Assembly: GCA_027451305.1 (NCBI GenBank)
Contig: DAIDJQ010000183.1
Location: forward strand, 1 to 9,399
Source: Cellulomonas sp.
GTDB taxonomy: Bacteria > Actinomycetota > Actinomycetes > Actinomycetales > Cellulomonadaceae
DNA length: 9,399 bases
Reading direction: 5' to 3'
Positions 1-6,918 of the stretch are shown here, one piece after another (the stretch's first letter is position 1; every line of letters starts with the position of its first letter). The position numbers and the translations under genes are program-made. Under the pieces are notes generated by a model. The model did no database searches. It was not told the DNA's origin and saw only the letters and a program-made list of their open reading frames with translations.

Positions 1-576
<576 letters not shown>

Positions 577-627
577 GTCAGTCCTTCCAGGTGGTGCGGT
601 CCGGCTGCGGCCCGGGGGCCGCGACGG

Positions 628-744
628 TCAGCGGCAGGTGCACTGCTGCTCGGTCGGCACGTTCGCCATGACGAGGTCGACGTGCTGACCACAGCCGGAC
701 CAGGTGACCTTGCCGCAACGGGAACAACGAACGGGGCTGCACAT
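628..744 (-). CDS. Small six-cysteine protein (38 aa), putative zinc-binding, function unknown
   Basis: A short gene with GAGGAG seven bases before its ATG at 744 and a TGA stop at 628. The 38-residue product has six cysteines: Cys2, the Cys7/Cys10 CxxC pair, Cys18 in a WSGCGQHV segment with His21, and a C-terminal CTC pair (Cys35, Cys37). The pattern CxxCGKxTWxGCGxH resembles short uncharacterised zinc-ribbon-like proteins that I recall from many bacterial genomes; no function is known to me. The arrangement could hold one zinc ion, or the thiols could carry sulfane sulfur. It sits between the rhodanese (110 bp upstream) and the thioredoxin (51 bp downstream), on the same strand, which favours a role in thiol or persulfide chemistry. 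The strong ribosome binding site and the non-random cysteine spacing make it a real gene rather than chance. Confidence 0.8.
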   Translation of the reverse strand: MCSPVRCSRCGKVTWSGCGQHVDLVMANVPTEQQCTCR

Positions 745-801
745 GGGTGACTCCTCGGTGTGCTGGACGGGGTCCCGCGGCGGTCTGCCGGGGACGGGGG
801 A

Positions 802-819
802 CGGCACCGTGCGGTGCCG
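802..819. other. Intra-operon inverted repeat / hairpin
   Basis: CGGCACCG-TG-CGGTGCCG is a perfect inverted repeat with 8-bp arms, in the 110-bp gap between the rhodanese stop (855) and the small Cys-rich gene (744). As RNA it would form a 7-bp stem with a GTGC loop. On the minus strand a C-rich stretch follows it, not a U-tract. It may be a partial terminator, an mRNA-processing or stabilising hairpin, or an operator for a second promoter. Nothing in the sequence decides between these. Confidence 0.45.
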
Positions 820-854
820 GGCCGCGCGGCGCGGTGCGCCGTGCGGAGGTCGGG

Positions 855-1217
855 TCAGCGCCGGACGGCGCCACCGGCCGCCTGCCAGGCGCCGATGCCG
901 CCGGACACGCTGGTCGCGTCGAAGCCGAGCTTGCGCAGCTGGGCGGCGCCGGTGCGGGACCGCATCCCGCTGTGGCACATGACGACCACCTGCTGGTCGG
1001 CCTTCAGTCGCCGCGTGGCGGTCTCGATCTGCCCGAGCGGTACGTGCACCGCCTGCGGCGCGTGCCCGGTCTTCCACTCATGGGCCTCGCGCACGTCCAC
1101 CAGGGCGGCGCCGCCGCGGACCAGCTCGACCGCCCGGTCGGCGTGCACGCTGGCCGGAAGCCGGCCGTCGTCGGACCGGCCGAGGCCGAAGAGACGCAGG
1201 AAGGGGTTGCTGCTCAT
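855..1217 (-). CDS. Single-domain rhodanese (sulfurtransferase)
   Basis: The 120-residue product is a cytoplasmic rhodanese that transfers sulfane sulfur through a cysteine persulfide. Visible family marks are LVDVREAHEWKTGH at residues 39-52, the HVPLGQI segment at 58-64, and the active-site loop CHSGMRS with Cys81. The C-terminal part has the usual GGIGAWQAAGG helix. The first 20 residues (MSSNPFLRLFGLGRSDD...) are a short polar/hydrophobic leader ahead of the domain, without a signal peptide. The ATG at 1217 overlaps the stop of the upstream reductase as ATGA, with GGAG eleven bases upstream, so translation is probably coupled to it. The upstream protein already carries a rhodanese domain, so the operon encodes two sulfurtransferases with near-identical catalytic loops (CQSGMRS and CHSGMRS). 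The physiological acceptor cannot be read from the sequence. Confidence 0.95.
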   Translation of the reverse strand: MSSNPFLRLFGLGRSDDGRLPASVHADRAVELVRGGAALVDVREAHEWKTGHAPQAVHVPLGQIETATRRLKADQQVVVMCHSGMRSRTGAAQLRKLGFDATSVSGGIGAWQAAGGAVRR

Positions 1218-2974
1218 ACCGTGACCGGCTCCTTCGATGGGGTGGGAACTGCTGTGGCGACCAGCTCCGGGTGCGCGGCGACGAGGCTGAGCCAGCCGCC
1301 GGACAGGTTTCGCGCGTCGATGCCGGCGCCGATCAGCATCCGGGTGGCCAGGTAGGAGCGCATGCCGCTCTGGCAGTGCACGCTGACCGGCCGGCCGGCG
1401 GCCGCGGCGCGGATCTTCTCGATGCGCTCGCGGACCTGGATGTGGGGCACGTGCATCGCCCCGGCCAGGTGGCCGCGGCTGAACTCGCCGTGCGTGCGCA
1501 CGTCGAGCACCAGGGTGTCGCGGCGGGCGTCGTCGAGCTGGCCCGGGTGCCACTGCGGCGCGGTGCCGTCCAGCGCGTTCTGCGCGACGAAGCCCAGCAT
1601 GTTCACCGGGTCCTTCGCCGAGCCGAAGGGCGGCGCGTAGGAGAGCTCGAGCTCGGCCAGGTCGTCCGCGGTCATGCCGGCGCGCAGCGCCGTGGCCAGG
1701 ACGTCCATCCGCTTGTCCACGCCGGCGCGGCCCACGGCCTGTGCGCCGAGCAGCCGCCCGTCCGTGCCGAAGCTCGCCACGATGTGCACCTGCTGGGCGC
1801 CCGGGTAGTACCCGGCGTGGTGACCGCCGTGCAGCCGGACCACCTCGTGCTCGATCCCCGCGCGGTTCAGCACCCGCTGGCTCGCGCCGGTCATCGCAGC
1901 GGTCAGCCGGAACACCCGGACGATCGCGGTGCCGAGCACGTCGGCCTGCGGGGTGGTGCGGTGGCCGAGCATCGAGTCGGCCGCGCGGCGGCCCTGGCGG
2001 TTGGCCGGCCCGGCCAGCGGCACGGGCCCGACGGCCCCGGTCACCGCCTGACGCACCTCGATGGCGTCGCCGACCGCCCAGATCTGCGGGTCGGACGTGT
2101 GGTGGTCCGCGTCGACCCGGATCGCACCGGTCGGGCCCAGGTCGAGCCCGGCGTCGCGCGCCAGGGTGCTCTCCGGCCGGACGCCGACGTTGACGAGCAC
2201 CAGGTCCGCGGCGAGCTCGGTGCCGTCCGAGAGTGCGACGACGACCGAGCCGTCCGGGTCGTCGGACACCCGCGTCGCGGACACGCCGACGTGCACCTGC
2301 ACGCCGTGGTGCGTCAGCTCGTCGGTCACGAGGGAGGCGAGCTCGGCGTCCAGCGGCGGCAGGACGTGCTCCGCGAGCTCGACCACCTCGACGTCCAGCC
2401 CGCGTGCGACCAGCGCCTCGACGGCCTCGAGGCCGATGAACCCGGCACCGACGACGACCGCGCGGGCCGCACCCTCCGGCCGCGACGCCAGCACGCGGTC
2501 GACGGTGCCGCGCAGCCGCTGCACGTCGTCGATGGTGCGCAGCGCGTGCACTGCGGGGTTGTCCAGGCCGTCGATCGGCGGCCGCACGGCGACGGCACCG
2601 GGTGCCAGCAGGAGCGCGTCGTACGGCAGGTCGTACTGGGAGTCGGCCGTGCTCACGCGCACCGTGCGGTGCTCGCGGTCGATGGCGGTCGCGGTGCTGC
2701 CGGTCCGCACGTCCAGGGCGAGCGACTCGGCGAGGGCCTGCGGCGTCTGCACCAGGAGGCTGTCCTCGTGGCCGATCTCGCCGGACAGGTGGTAGGGCAG
2801 GCCGCAGTTGGCGAAGGAGACGTAGGAGCCGCGCTCGAGCACGACGATGCTCGCGTGCTCGTCGAGGCGGCGGGCGCGGGCCGCGGCACTCATGCCGCCG
2901 GCGACGCCGCCCACGACGACGATGCGACGGGCCGCCGAGGGCGCGCTCGGGGAAAGGTTCTCGGTGGGGGTCAC
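1214..2974 (-). CDS. CoA-disulfide/persulfide reductase with C-terminal rhodanese domain (CoADR-RHD)
   Basis: A 586-residue flavoprotein fusion. The FAD Rossmann motif is at about residues 18-27 (IVVVGGVAGG). Catalytic Cys57 sits in SFANCGLPY, the single-cysteine active site of the CoA-disulfide reductase/NADH oxidase group. A second Rossmann motif, GAGFIGLE, at 176-183 binds NAD(P)H, and WAVGDAIE is the second FAD contact. After the dimerisation domain comes the linker with YAPPFGSAKDPVN, typical of the fused subfamily, then a rhodanese domain with LDVRTHGEF and loop CQSGMRS (Cys534). Such enzymes reduce CoA disulfide, CoA persulfide or polysulfide with NAD(P)H. The GTG at 2974 is chosen because homology begins a few residues later, because the -10 lies just upstream, and because an upstream start would translate through the operator palindrome. 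It heads the operon and overlaps the next gene by 4 bp. Exact substrate is uncertain; family is secure. Confidence 0.93.
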   Translation of the reverse strand: MTPTENLSPSAPSAARRIVVVGGVAGGMSAAARARRLDEHASIVVLERGSYVSFANCGLPYHLSGEIGHEDSLLVQTPQALAESLALDVRTGSTATAIDREHRTVRVSTADSQYDLPYDALLLAPGAVAVRPPIDGLDNPAVHALRTIDDVQRLRGTVDRVLASRPEGAARAVVVGAGFIGLEAVEALVARGLDVEVVELAEHVLPPLDAELASLVTDELTHHGVQVHVGVSATRVSDDPDGSVVVALSDGTELAADLVLVNVGVRPESTLARDAGLDLGPTGAIRVDADHHTSDPQIWAVGDAIEVRQAVTGAVGPVPLAGPANRQGRRAADSMLGHRTTPQADVLGTAIVRVFRLTAAMTGASQRVLNRAGIEHEVVRLHGGHHAGYYPGAQQVHIVASFGTDGRLLGAQAVGRAGVDKRMDVLATALRAGMTADDLAELELSYAPPFGSAKDPVNMLGFVAQNALDGTAPQWHPGQLDDARRDTLVLDVRTHGEFSRGHLAGAMHVPHIQVRERIEKIRAAAAGRPVSVHCQSGMRSYLATRMLIGAGIDARNLSGGWLSLVAAHPELVATAVPTPSKEPVTV

Positions 2975-3012
2975 GAGTGAGGACGATACCCCCGGGGGTA
3001 TCCAGATGGCAA
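2974..3012 (-). promoter_or_regulatory. Promoter of the persulfide operon, possibly giving a leaderless mRNA
   Basis: Read on the minus strand, TTGCCA (3012-3007, five of six matches to TTGACA) is followed after 18 bp by TATCGT (2988-2983, four of six to TATAAT). A start of transcription seven to nine bases further falls at about 2976-2974, on or beside the GTG start codon. No Shine-Dalgarno sequence lies in front of that GTG. A leaderless transcript, common in actinomycetes, therefore fits better than a normal leader. Confidence 0.6.
2985..3002. promoter_or_regulatory. CsoR/CstR-type operator palindrome
   Basis: GATACCCCCGGGGGTATC is a perfect 18-bp palindrome with no spacer. An AT-flanked C-tract/G-tract inverted repeat of this kind is the known operator style of the CsoR/CstR/RcnR repressor family. 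It fills the space between the -35 and -10 of the operon promoter and overlaps the -10, so a bound repressor would block RNA polymerase. The matching repressor is encoded at 212-1. Specific pairing is inferred. Confidence 0.75.
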
Positions 3013-3158
3013 CCGGGGAGCCTCTCGCCCAGCCGTCGCAGGTGCCCGCGGACGTCCAGCACGAGCGTCCGCCCGGGGTGGTGGGCGTCGTACGGTGATC
3101 GTGGCGGGGACGGCCCGGAGGCGCTGCGAGGCCGCCCCGCGGTCGACCCGGTGGCACC

Positions 3159-3166
3159 GGAGGAGG
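3159..3166 (+). promoter_or_regulatory. Strong ribosome binding site deciding the GTG start at 3172
   Basis: GGAGGAGG lies five bases before GTG 3172. Another in-frame GTG at 3151 lies upstream of this site and has no comparable signal, and the later in-frame ATG at 3364 also lacks one. This fixes the start of the DUF1992 gene. Confidence 0.75.
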
Positions 3167-3171
3167 CGTGC

Positions 3172-3750
3172 GTGGGGGAGCAGGACCCGCTGCGGCGGGC
3201 GGCCAGGTACCGGGTCGACCGGCTGGCGGCGCAGGACGGCGGGCCCGACCGCGCGCAGCAGCCGGCGGGCGACGCGCGTTCCGCTGTTGAGGCGTCCGGC
3301 GGCGAGGGGTCCGGCAGGAAGCGGTCGGCAGGCGTGACCGGTCCGCCGCAGGCGGTCGGCCGGATGGATTGGCGCGGCACCTGGGTGGACGTGCTGGTCG
3401 ACCAGGCCATCGCCCGCGGCGAGTTCGACCACCTCGAGTACTCCGGCAAGCCGTTGCCGCATCTCGGCAGCGGCCATGACCCCGACTGGTGGCTGAGGTC
3501 CTACGTCGAGCGCGAGCAGGTCTCCGGCGTGCTGCCGGAGGCGCTCCAGGTGCGCGCCGACGCCGAGCGCCTCGTCGGCCGGCTGGACGCCCAGCGGTCC
3601 GAGGAACGGGTGCGGGAGCTCCTCGAGGAGTTCAACGCACGGGTCGTCGCGGCGCGGCGCCAGCTGCTCGGCGGGCCGCCCGTGGTCACACCGCTGCGCG
3701 ACGTCGAGGCCGAGGTGGCCGCGTGGCGGGACCGCCGCCGCACGCGCTGA
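3172..3750 (+). CDS. DUF1992 (DnaJC28 conserved-domain) family protein
   Basis: A 192-residue cytoplasmic protein. Residues about 65-140 carry the DUF1992 signature: DWRGTWVDVLVDQAIARGEF, then SGKPLP, then DPDWWLRSYVEREQVSGVLP with following helices to the end, including RVRELLEEFNARV. In this family the domain is also found in DnaJ homolog subfamily C member 28; a biochemical function is not established. Residues 1-63 begin with a basic helix (DPLRRAARYRVDRLAAQ) and continue as a Gly/Ala/Ser-rich, probably disordered linker, so the protein is a short domain with a long variable N-terminus. The GTG start is set by a strong ribosome binding site. The gene is divergent from the persulfide operon with about 200 bp between starts. 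It converges with mtnN, so it is probably transcribed alone. Confidence 0.85.
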   Translation: MGEQDPLRRAARYRVDRLAAQDGGPDRAQQPAGDARSAVEASGGEGSGRKRSAGVTGPPQAVGRMDWRGTWVDVLVDQAIARGEFDHLEYSGKPLPHLGSGHDPDWWLRSYVEREQVSGVLPEALQVRADAERLVGRLDAQRSEERVRELLEEFNARVVAARRQLLGGPPVVTPLRDVEAEVAAWRDRRRTR

Positions 3751-3760
3751 CCCGGTCCGT

Positions 3761-3787
3761 CCGGCAGCACGTTCGTGCTCGGGCCGG
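3761..3787. terminator. Candidate hairpin terminator between convergent genes
   Basis: CCGGCAGCAC-GTTC-GTGCT-cgg-GCCGG folds into a 10-bp stem with a GTTC tetraloop and one 3-base bulge. It begins 10 bp after the DUF1992 stop, in the 111-bp gap before the end of mtnN. There is no U-tract, as is usual in high-GC actinomycetes. It could serve both convergent genes. Confidence 0.5.
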
Positions 3788-3861
3788 GCCGTCCACCGGC
3801 GCGCGCAGGCCGGCTCGTCCACCCGCCGGGCATCCCCTGCGCCGCCGGCGCGGGGGGCGGC

Positions 3862-4563
3862 TCAGACCAGCGCGCCCAGGTGGACCAGCGCGCCGGCCAC
3901 CACGGACGCCGACCGGTCGGCCGCGTCGTCCACGTGCTGGTTGAACTCGTCGGCGGGTCCGCACAGGTCCGAGATGCCGCGCACCGAGACGAACGGCACG
4001 CCGTACAGGTGCGCGGTGTGCGCCAGCGCGGTGGACTCCATGTCGGTGGACAGCGCCTGCGGGAACGCCGTGCGCACCCGGTCGACGCCGTGCTCGTCGA
4101 TGAAGGCGTCACCCGAGAGCATCGAGCCGGCCAGCACCCGCAGCCCCTCCGGTGACGCGGCGAGCGCCGCCTCGACGAGCTCCGGGCTCGCGCCGAACGT
4201 CTCCGGCATGCCGGGCACCTGGCCGAGCACGTACCCGAACGCGCGCGCGTCCGCACCCGAGTAGACGTACGAGGTACCCACCACCACGTCACCCACGCGG
4301 ACGTCCGAGCCGAGACCGCCGGCGCTGCCGGCGCTGATCAGCGCCCGCGGGCTGGTGCCGGTGATCGCGACGGCCGCCGCCGTCGCCGCGTTCACCAGAC
4401 CGATCCCGCAGGTGACCAGCAGCACGCCGTGGCCGCCGAGCGTGAGCACCCGGTGCCTGGCGTGCCCCACCCGGGTCTCGGCGCCGACGAACTGGGCACG
4501 CTGCAGGAACGGCTCGGCCTCCTCGGCCATGGCGGTCACGACGACCGCGTCGACGGCGATCAC
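3862..4563 (-). CDS. mtnN: 5'-methylthioadenosine/S-adenosylhomocysteine nucleosidase
   Basis: The 233-residue enzyme cleaves adenine from S-adenosylhomocysteine and 5'-methylthioadenosine in the cytoplasm, giving S-ribosylhomocysteine and methylthioribose. It aligns with E. coli MtnN over its length: AMAEEAEPF holds Glu15 (E. coli Glu12), GSAGGL at 79-84, SGDAFI at 150-155, DMESTALAH holds Glu176 (E. coli Glu174), and VRGISD holds Asp199 (E. coli Asp197). All three catalytic residues are therefore present. The GTG start at 4563 overlaps the luxS stop as GTGA, with AGGTGA four bases upstream as a ribosome binding site, indicating translational coupling. Its product is the substrate of LuxS, so the pair forms a two-step recycling route for the by-product of methylation. 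The assignment is firm. Confidence 0.96.
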   Translation of the reverse strand: MIAVDAVVVTAMAEEAEPFLQRAQFVGAETRVGHARHRVLTLGGHGVLLVTCGIGLVNAATAAAVAITGTSPRALISAGSAGGLGSDVRVGDVVVGTSYVYSGADARAFGYVLGQVPGMPETFGASPELVEAALAASPEGLRVLAGSMLSGDAFIDEHGVDRVRTAFPQALSTDMESTALAHTAHLYGVPFVSVRGISDLCGPADEFNQHVDDAADRSASVVAGALVHLGALV

Positions 4564-5036
4564 GCGGTCACCTGGCTCCACACCGCCCGCTGGGCGAGGA
4601 ACTCGCGGGCGGCCTGCTGGGCGCCGGCGAGCGTGTGGTGGGCTCCCCAGCCGCACTGCACCTCGTTGGCGGCCGGCACCTCGGTCGCCGTCAGCACGTC
4701 CTCCAGCGTCGCCTGCACCAGGTCCAGCACGTCGTCGTACGCCCACTCGCCCGCGAGGATCAGGTAGAAGCCCGTCTGGCAGCCCATCGGGGAGAAGTCG
4801 ACCACCTTGTCGGAGTGGTTTCGCGACTTCTCGGCGAACAGGTGCTCGATCGAGTGCACCGTGTCCATCTCGAGGTGGGCCTGGTTCGGCTGCGTGAACC
4901 GCACGTCGTACTTCACCAGCACGTCGCCGTGCGGGAGCACCTTGCGGTCGGCCAGGCGAACGTACGGGGCGCTGACGGTGCGGTGGTCGAGGTTGAAGGA
5001 CTCGACGTTCATCCGGGGGGCGGGGGTGGTGTCCAC
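4560..5036 (-). CDS. luxS: S-ribosylhomocysteine lyase (LuxS, AI-2 synthase)
   Basis: The 158-residue enzyme splits S-ribosylhomocysteine into homocysteine and 4,5-dihydroxy-2,3-pentanedione, the precursor of the AI-2 signal. Metal ligands are His61 and His65 in HSIEHL and Cys128 in QCGWGAHH; catalytic Glu64 and Cys86 (in MGCQTGFY) are also visible, so the active site is complete. The GTG at 5036 gives eight extra residues (MDTTPAPR) before an ATG at 5012 that begins [10 protein letters not shown], where many LuxS proteins start. Neither has a clear ribosome binding site, so the start is uncertain between these two. luxS is the first gene of a pair with mtnN. No AI-2 receptor or Lsr uptake gene is in the window, so a metabolic role in homocysteine recycling is enough to explain it. 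Confidence 0.96.
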   Translation of the reverse strand: MDTTPAPRMNVESFNLDHRTVSAPYVRLADRKVLPHGDVLVKYDVRFTQPNQAHLEMDTVHSIEHLFAEKSRNHSDKVVDFSPMGCQTGFYLILAGEWAYDDVLDLVQATLEDVLTATEVPAANEVQCGWGAHHTLAGAQQAAREFLAQRAVWSQVTA

Positions 5037-5072
5037 CCGGTAAGTGTGCGGCAGGTGGGCACCGGGCCGCGG

Positions 5073-5085
5073 TCACGGGCCGTGA
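5073..5085. other. Short inverted repeat upstream of luxS
   Basis: TCACGG-G-CCGTGA is a perfect 6-1-6 inverted repeat, 37 bp upstream of the longer luxS start. It could be an operator for luxS-mtnN. It lies in very GC-rich DNA where such repeats arise by chance, so support is weak. Confidence 0.25.
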
Positions 5086-5121
5086 TCCGGCCGGGGCGCG
5101 CCCCGGATGCCGACGACGGCG

Positions 5122-5154
5122 GTTCGGCGGCTGTTCATCGAGGGTTCACCCCGC
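5122..5154 (+). promoter_or_regulatory. PhoP-type box: three 11-bp direct repeat units
   Basis: Three units begin at 5122 (GTTCGGCGGCT), 5133 (GTTCATCGAGG) and 5144 (GTTCACCCCGC), each exactly 11 bp after the last. The GTTCA(C/T)C core with an 11-bp period is the direct-repeat unit bound by PhoP in Streptomyces; RegX3 of mycobacteria binds related repeats. The last two units fit the core fully, the first only in GTTC. The box lies 82 bp before the start of a secreted phosphoesterase, so phosphate-starvation induction is a natural reading. I see no convincing -10 downstream. Confidence 0.65.
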
Positions 5155-5194
5155 TCGGTGGCGGCGCCGCACCGCTGCCGCAAAGGTCGGATCC

Positions 5195-5208
5195 GGGACG
5201 TTCGTCCC
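5195..5208. other. Small inverted repeat in the phosphoesterase leader
   Basis: GGGACG-TT-CGTCCC is a perfect inverted repeat between the PhoP-type box and the ribosome binding site. As RNA it gives a 5-bp stem with a GTTC tetraloop. It may be a leader hairpin or an operator, or chance. Confidence 0.3.
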
Positions 5209-5222
5209 AATCTGACATCGCA

Positions 5223-5229
5223 GAGGGAG
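5223..5229 (+). promoter_or_regulatory. Ribosome binding site deciding the GTG start at 5236
   Basis: GAGGGAG ends six bases before GTG 5236. The nearby in-frame ATG at 5245 would be 15 bases away, too far, so the GTG is preferred. Both give the same signal peptide core. Confidence 0.65.
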
Positions 5230-5235
5230 CAGCAC

Positions 5236-6867
5236 GTGCATCGCATGCATCGGGCCACCGCCGTCGGGGCCGCGAGCCTCGCCGTCGCCGGGCTCGTGGT
5301 CGCCTCGGCCACGGCGTCGTCCGCGCACAACCGGGGTGACGAGCCCCGCCAGGGCGCGACCAGCACACCCATCAAGCACGTCGTGGTGATCTTCAACGAG
5401 AACGTCTCGTTCGACCACTACTTCGCCACCTACCCGAATGCGGCCAACACCGACGGGACGGCGTTCACCGCCGCCCACGGCACGCCACGGGCCAACACCC
5501 TCCAGGCGGCGGGCCTGCTCACCACCAACCCGAACCTCGCGCTCCCGCAGCGGCTCTCGTCGTCGCAGGCGGTGACGTGCGACCAGAACCACGGGTACAC
5601 GGCCGAGCAGAAGGCCGCGAACGGCGGGCTGAACAACCTGTACGTGCAGAACACCGACGTCGAGACGTGCGGTGGCAGCCTGTTCACCCAGCCGGGCCTC
5701 GTCATGGACTACTACGACGGCAACACGGTCACGGCGCTGTGGAACTACGCCCAGCACTACGCCATGTCGGACAACTCGTACTCCACGACGTTCGGCCCCT
5801 CGACGCCGGGGGCGGTCAACCTCGTGTCCGGCCAGACGCACGGCATCCGCGCCGTGACCCCGACGGGCACGCCGACCAGCGACTCCTACGTCGTGGCCTC
5901 GCCCGACGCGAACGGTGTCGGCACCGTCGTCAACGACCCGGACCCGTACTACGACGACTGCTCCAACAACAACGGCACCACGTCGCACAACCTCGCGGTC
6001 GCGCAGGGTCGCAACGTCGGCGACCTGCTCAACGCCAAGGGCGTCACCTGGGGCTGGTTCCAGGGCGGCTTCCGCCCGACCAGCGCCTACGCCGGTGCCG
6101 GCACCAAGGCGGTGTGCAAGGCGACGAGCACCAACGTCGGCGGCGGGGTGGTCACGGACTACAGCCCGCACCACAACCCGTTCTCCTACTACGCGTCGAC
6201 GGCCAACCCCCACCACCTGGCCCCGACCTCCGTGGCCACCATCGGGCACACCGACCAGGCCAACCACAACTACGACATGAGCGACTTCGACGCCGCTCTC
6301 GCGGCGGACAACCTGCCCGCCGTCAGCTTCCTCAAGGCGCCGGCGTACCAGGACGGGCACGCGGCGTACTCCGACCCGATCGACGAGCAGCACTTCCTGG
6401 TCAAGGAGATCAACGCGCTGCAGAAGTCGCCCGAGTGGTCCAGCACCGCGGTCGTGATCGCGTACGACGACTCGGACGGCTGGTACGACCACCAGTCGGC
6501 CGTCATCACCAACGGCTCGAACGACCCGGCGAAGGACGCGGCCATCTGCACCGCCGCGGCCACCACGGTCGGCGTCGCCGGCGGCTACCAGGACCGCTGC
6601 GGCCCCGGCACCCGCCAGCCGCTGCTGGTGATCTCGCCGTACGCCCGGACCAACTACGTCGACCACACGCAGACCGACCAGTCCTCGATCCTGTCGTTCA
6701 TCGAGGCCAACTGGGGCACCGGCCAGATCGGCGACTACTCCGCCGACTCGCGCGCGGGCTCGCTGGCCGGGCTGTTCAACTTCCACCGTCCCGTGGGCCG
6801 GCAGGTGCTGCTGAACACCGACGGCTCGGTCGCCTCGGTCGAGGTGACCACACCCCGTCAGAGCTGA
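5236..6867 (+). CDS. Secreted phosphoesterase of the AcpA/phospholipase C family (alkaline phosphatase superfamily)
   Basis: A 543-residue exported enzyme. Residues 1-30 form a Sec-type signal peptide: Arg/His-rich start, hydrophobic AVGAASLAVAGLVVASATA, and a likely cleavage after SSA at 30; there is no lipobox cysteine or twin-Arg motif. The mature protein opens with the family motif IKHVVVIFNENVSFDHYF, whose Glu55 and Asn56 are metal ligands. FGPSTPG at 186-192 holds the probable nucleophile Ser189, matching Ser175 of Francisella AcpA. YDDSDGWYDH holds Asp411 and Asp412, further metal ligands. Six cysteines in the mature part could form disulfides. The family hydrolyses phosphomonoesters or phospholipid head groups; which one applies here cannot be told. 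It is monocistronic, has PhoP-type repeats upstream and ends at a strong terminator, so a role in phosphate scavenging is likely. Confidence 0.92.
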   Translation: MHRMHRATAVGAASLAVAGLVVASATASSAHNRGDEPRQGATSTPIKHVVVIFNENVSFDHYFATYPNAANTDGTAFTAAHGTPRANTLQAAGLLTTNPNLALPQRLSSSQAVTCDQNHGYTAEQKAANGGLNNLYVQNTDVETCGGSLFTQPGLVMDYYDGNTVTALWNYAQHYAMSDNSYSTTFGPSTPGAVNLVSGQTHGIRAVTPTGTPTSDSYVVASPDANGVGTVVNDPDPYYDDCSNNNGTTSHNLAVAQGRNVGDLLNAKGVTWGWFQGGFRPTSAYAGAGTKAVCKATSTNVGGGVVTDYSPHHNPFSYYASTANPHHLAPTSVATIGHTDQANHNYDMSDFDAALAADNLPAVSFLKAPAYQDGHAAYSDPIDEQHFLVKEINALQKSPEWSSTAVVIAYDDSDGWYDHQSAVITNGSNDPAKDAAICTAAATTVGVAGGYQDRCGPGTRQPLLVISPYARTNYVDHTQTDQSSILSFIEANWGTGQIGDYSADSRAGSLAGLFNFHRPVGRQVLLNTDGSVASVEVTTPRQS

Positions 6868-6878
6868 GCCCGCGACGC

Positions 6879-6918
6879 CCGGCCCGGACCTGCGCCTCGT
6901 GGCGTGCGTCCGGGCCGG
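6879..6918. terminator. Strong hairpin terminator after the phosphoesterase
   Basis: Arms CCGGCCCGGAC (6879-6889) and GTCCGGGCCGG (6908-6918) pair perfectly over 11 bp. The 18-base interior adds a CGCC-TCGT-GGCG mini-stem across a 3x3 internal loop. It starts 11 bp after the stop codon at 6867. There is no U-tract, as is common in actinomycetes. Being symmetrical, it may also stop transcription arriving from the minus-strand genes. Confidence 0.75.

Noticed and set aside
1271..2980. A plus-strand frame of about 569 codons opposite the CoADR gene
   Set aside because: It is a shadow of the strong minus-strand gene and shows biased Val/His/Arg composition without any motif.
2975..3157. A longer CoADR start upstream of the operator
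   Set aside because: It would translate through the promoter and the perfect palindrome and add about 61 residues with no similarity to the family; GTG 2974 fits the flavoprotein N-terminus and the promoter position.
855..3449. A minus-strand open frame of 864 codons ending in the rhodanese
   Set aside because: Only the last 120 codons are real protein. The upstream part is an out-of-frame shadow of the CoADR gene, rich in Arg and Pro; the true start is the ATGA overlap at 1217.
5037..5235. Possible riboswitch or RNA leader between luxS and the phosphoesterase
   Set aside because: Apart from the PhoP-type repeats and two short inverted repeats, I find no multi-stem conserved pattern such as a SAM or SAH riboswitch core.
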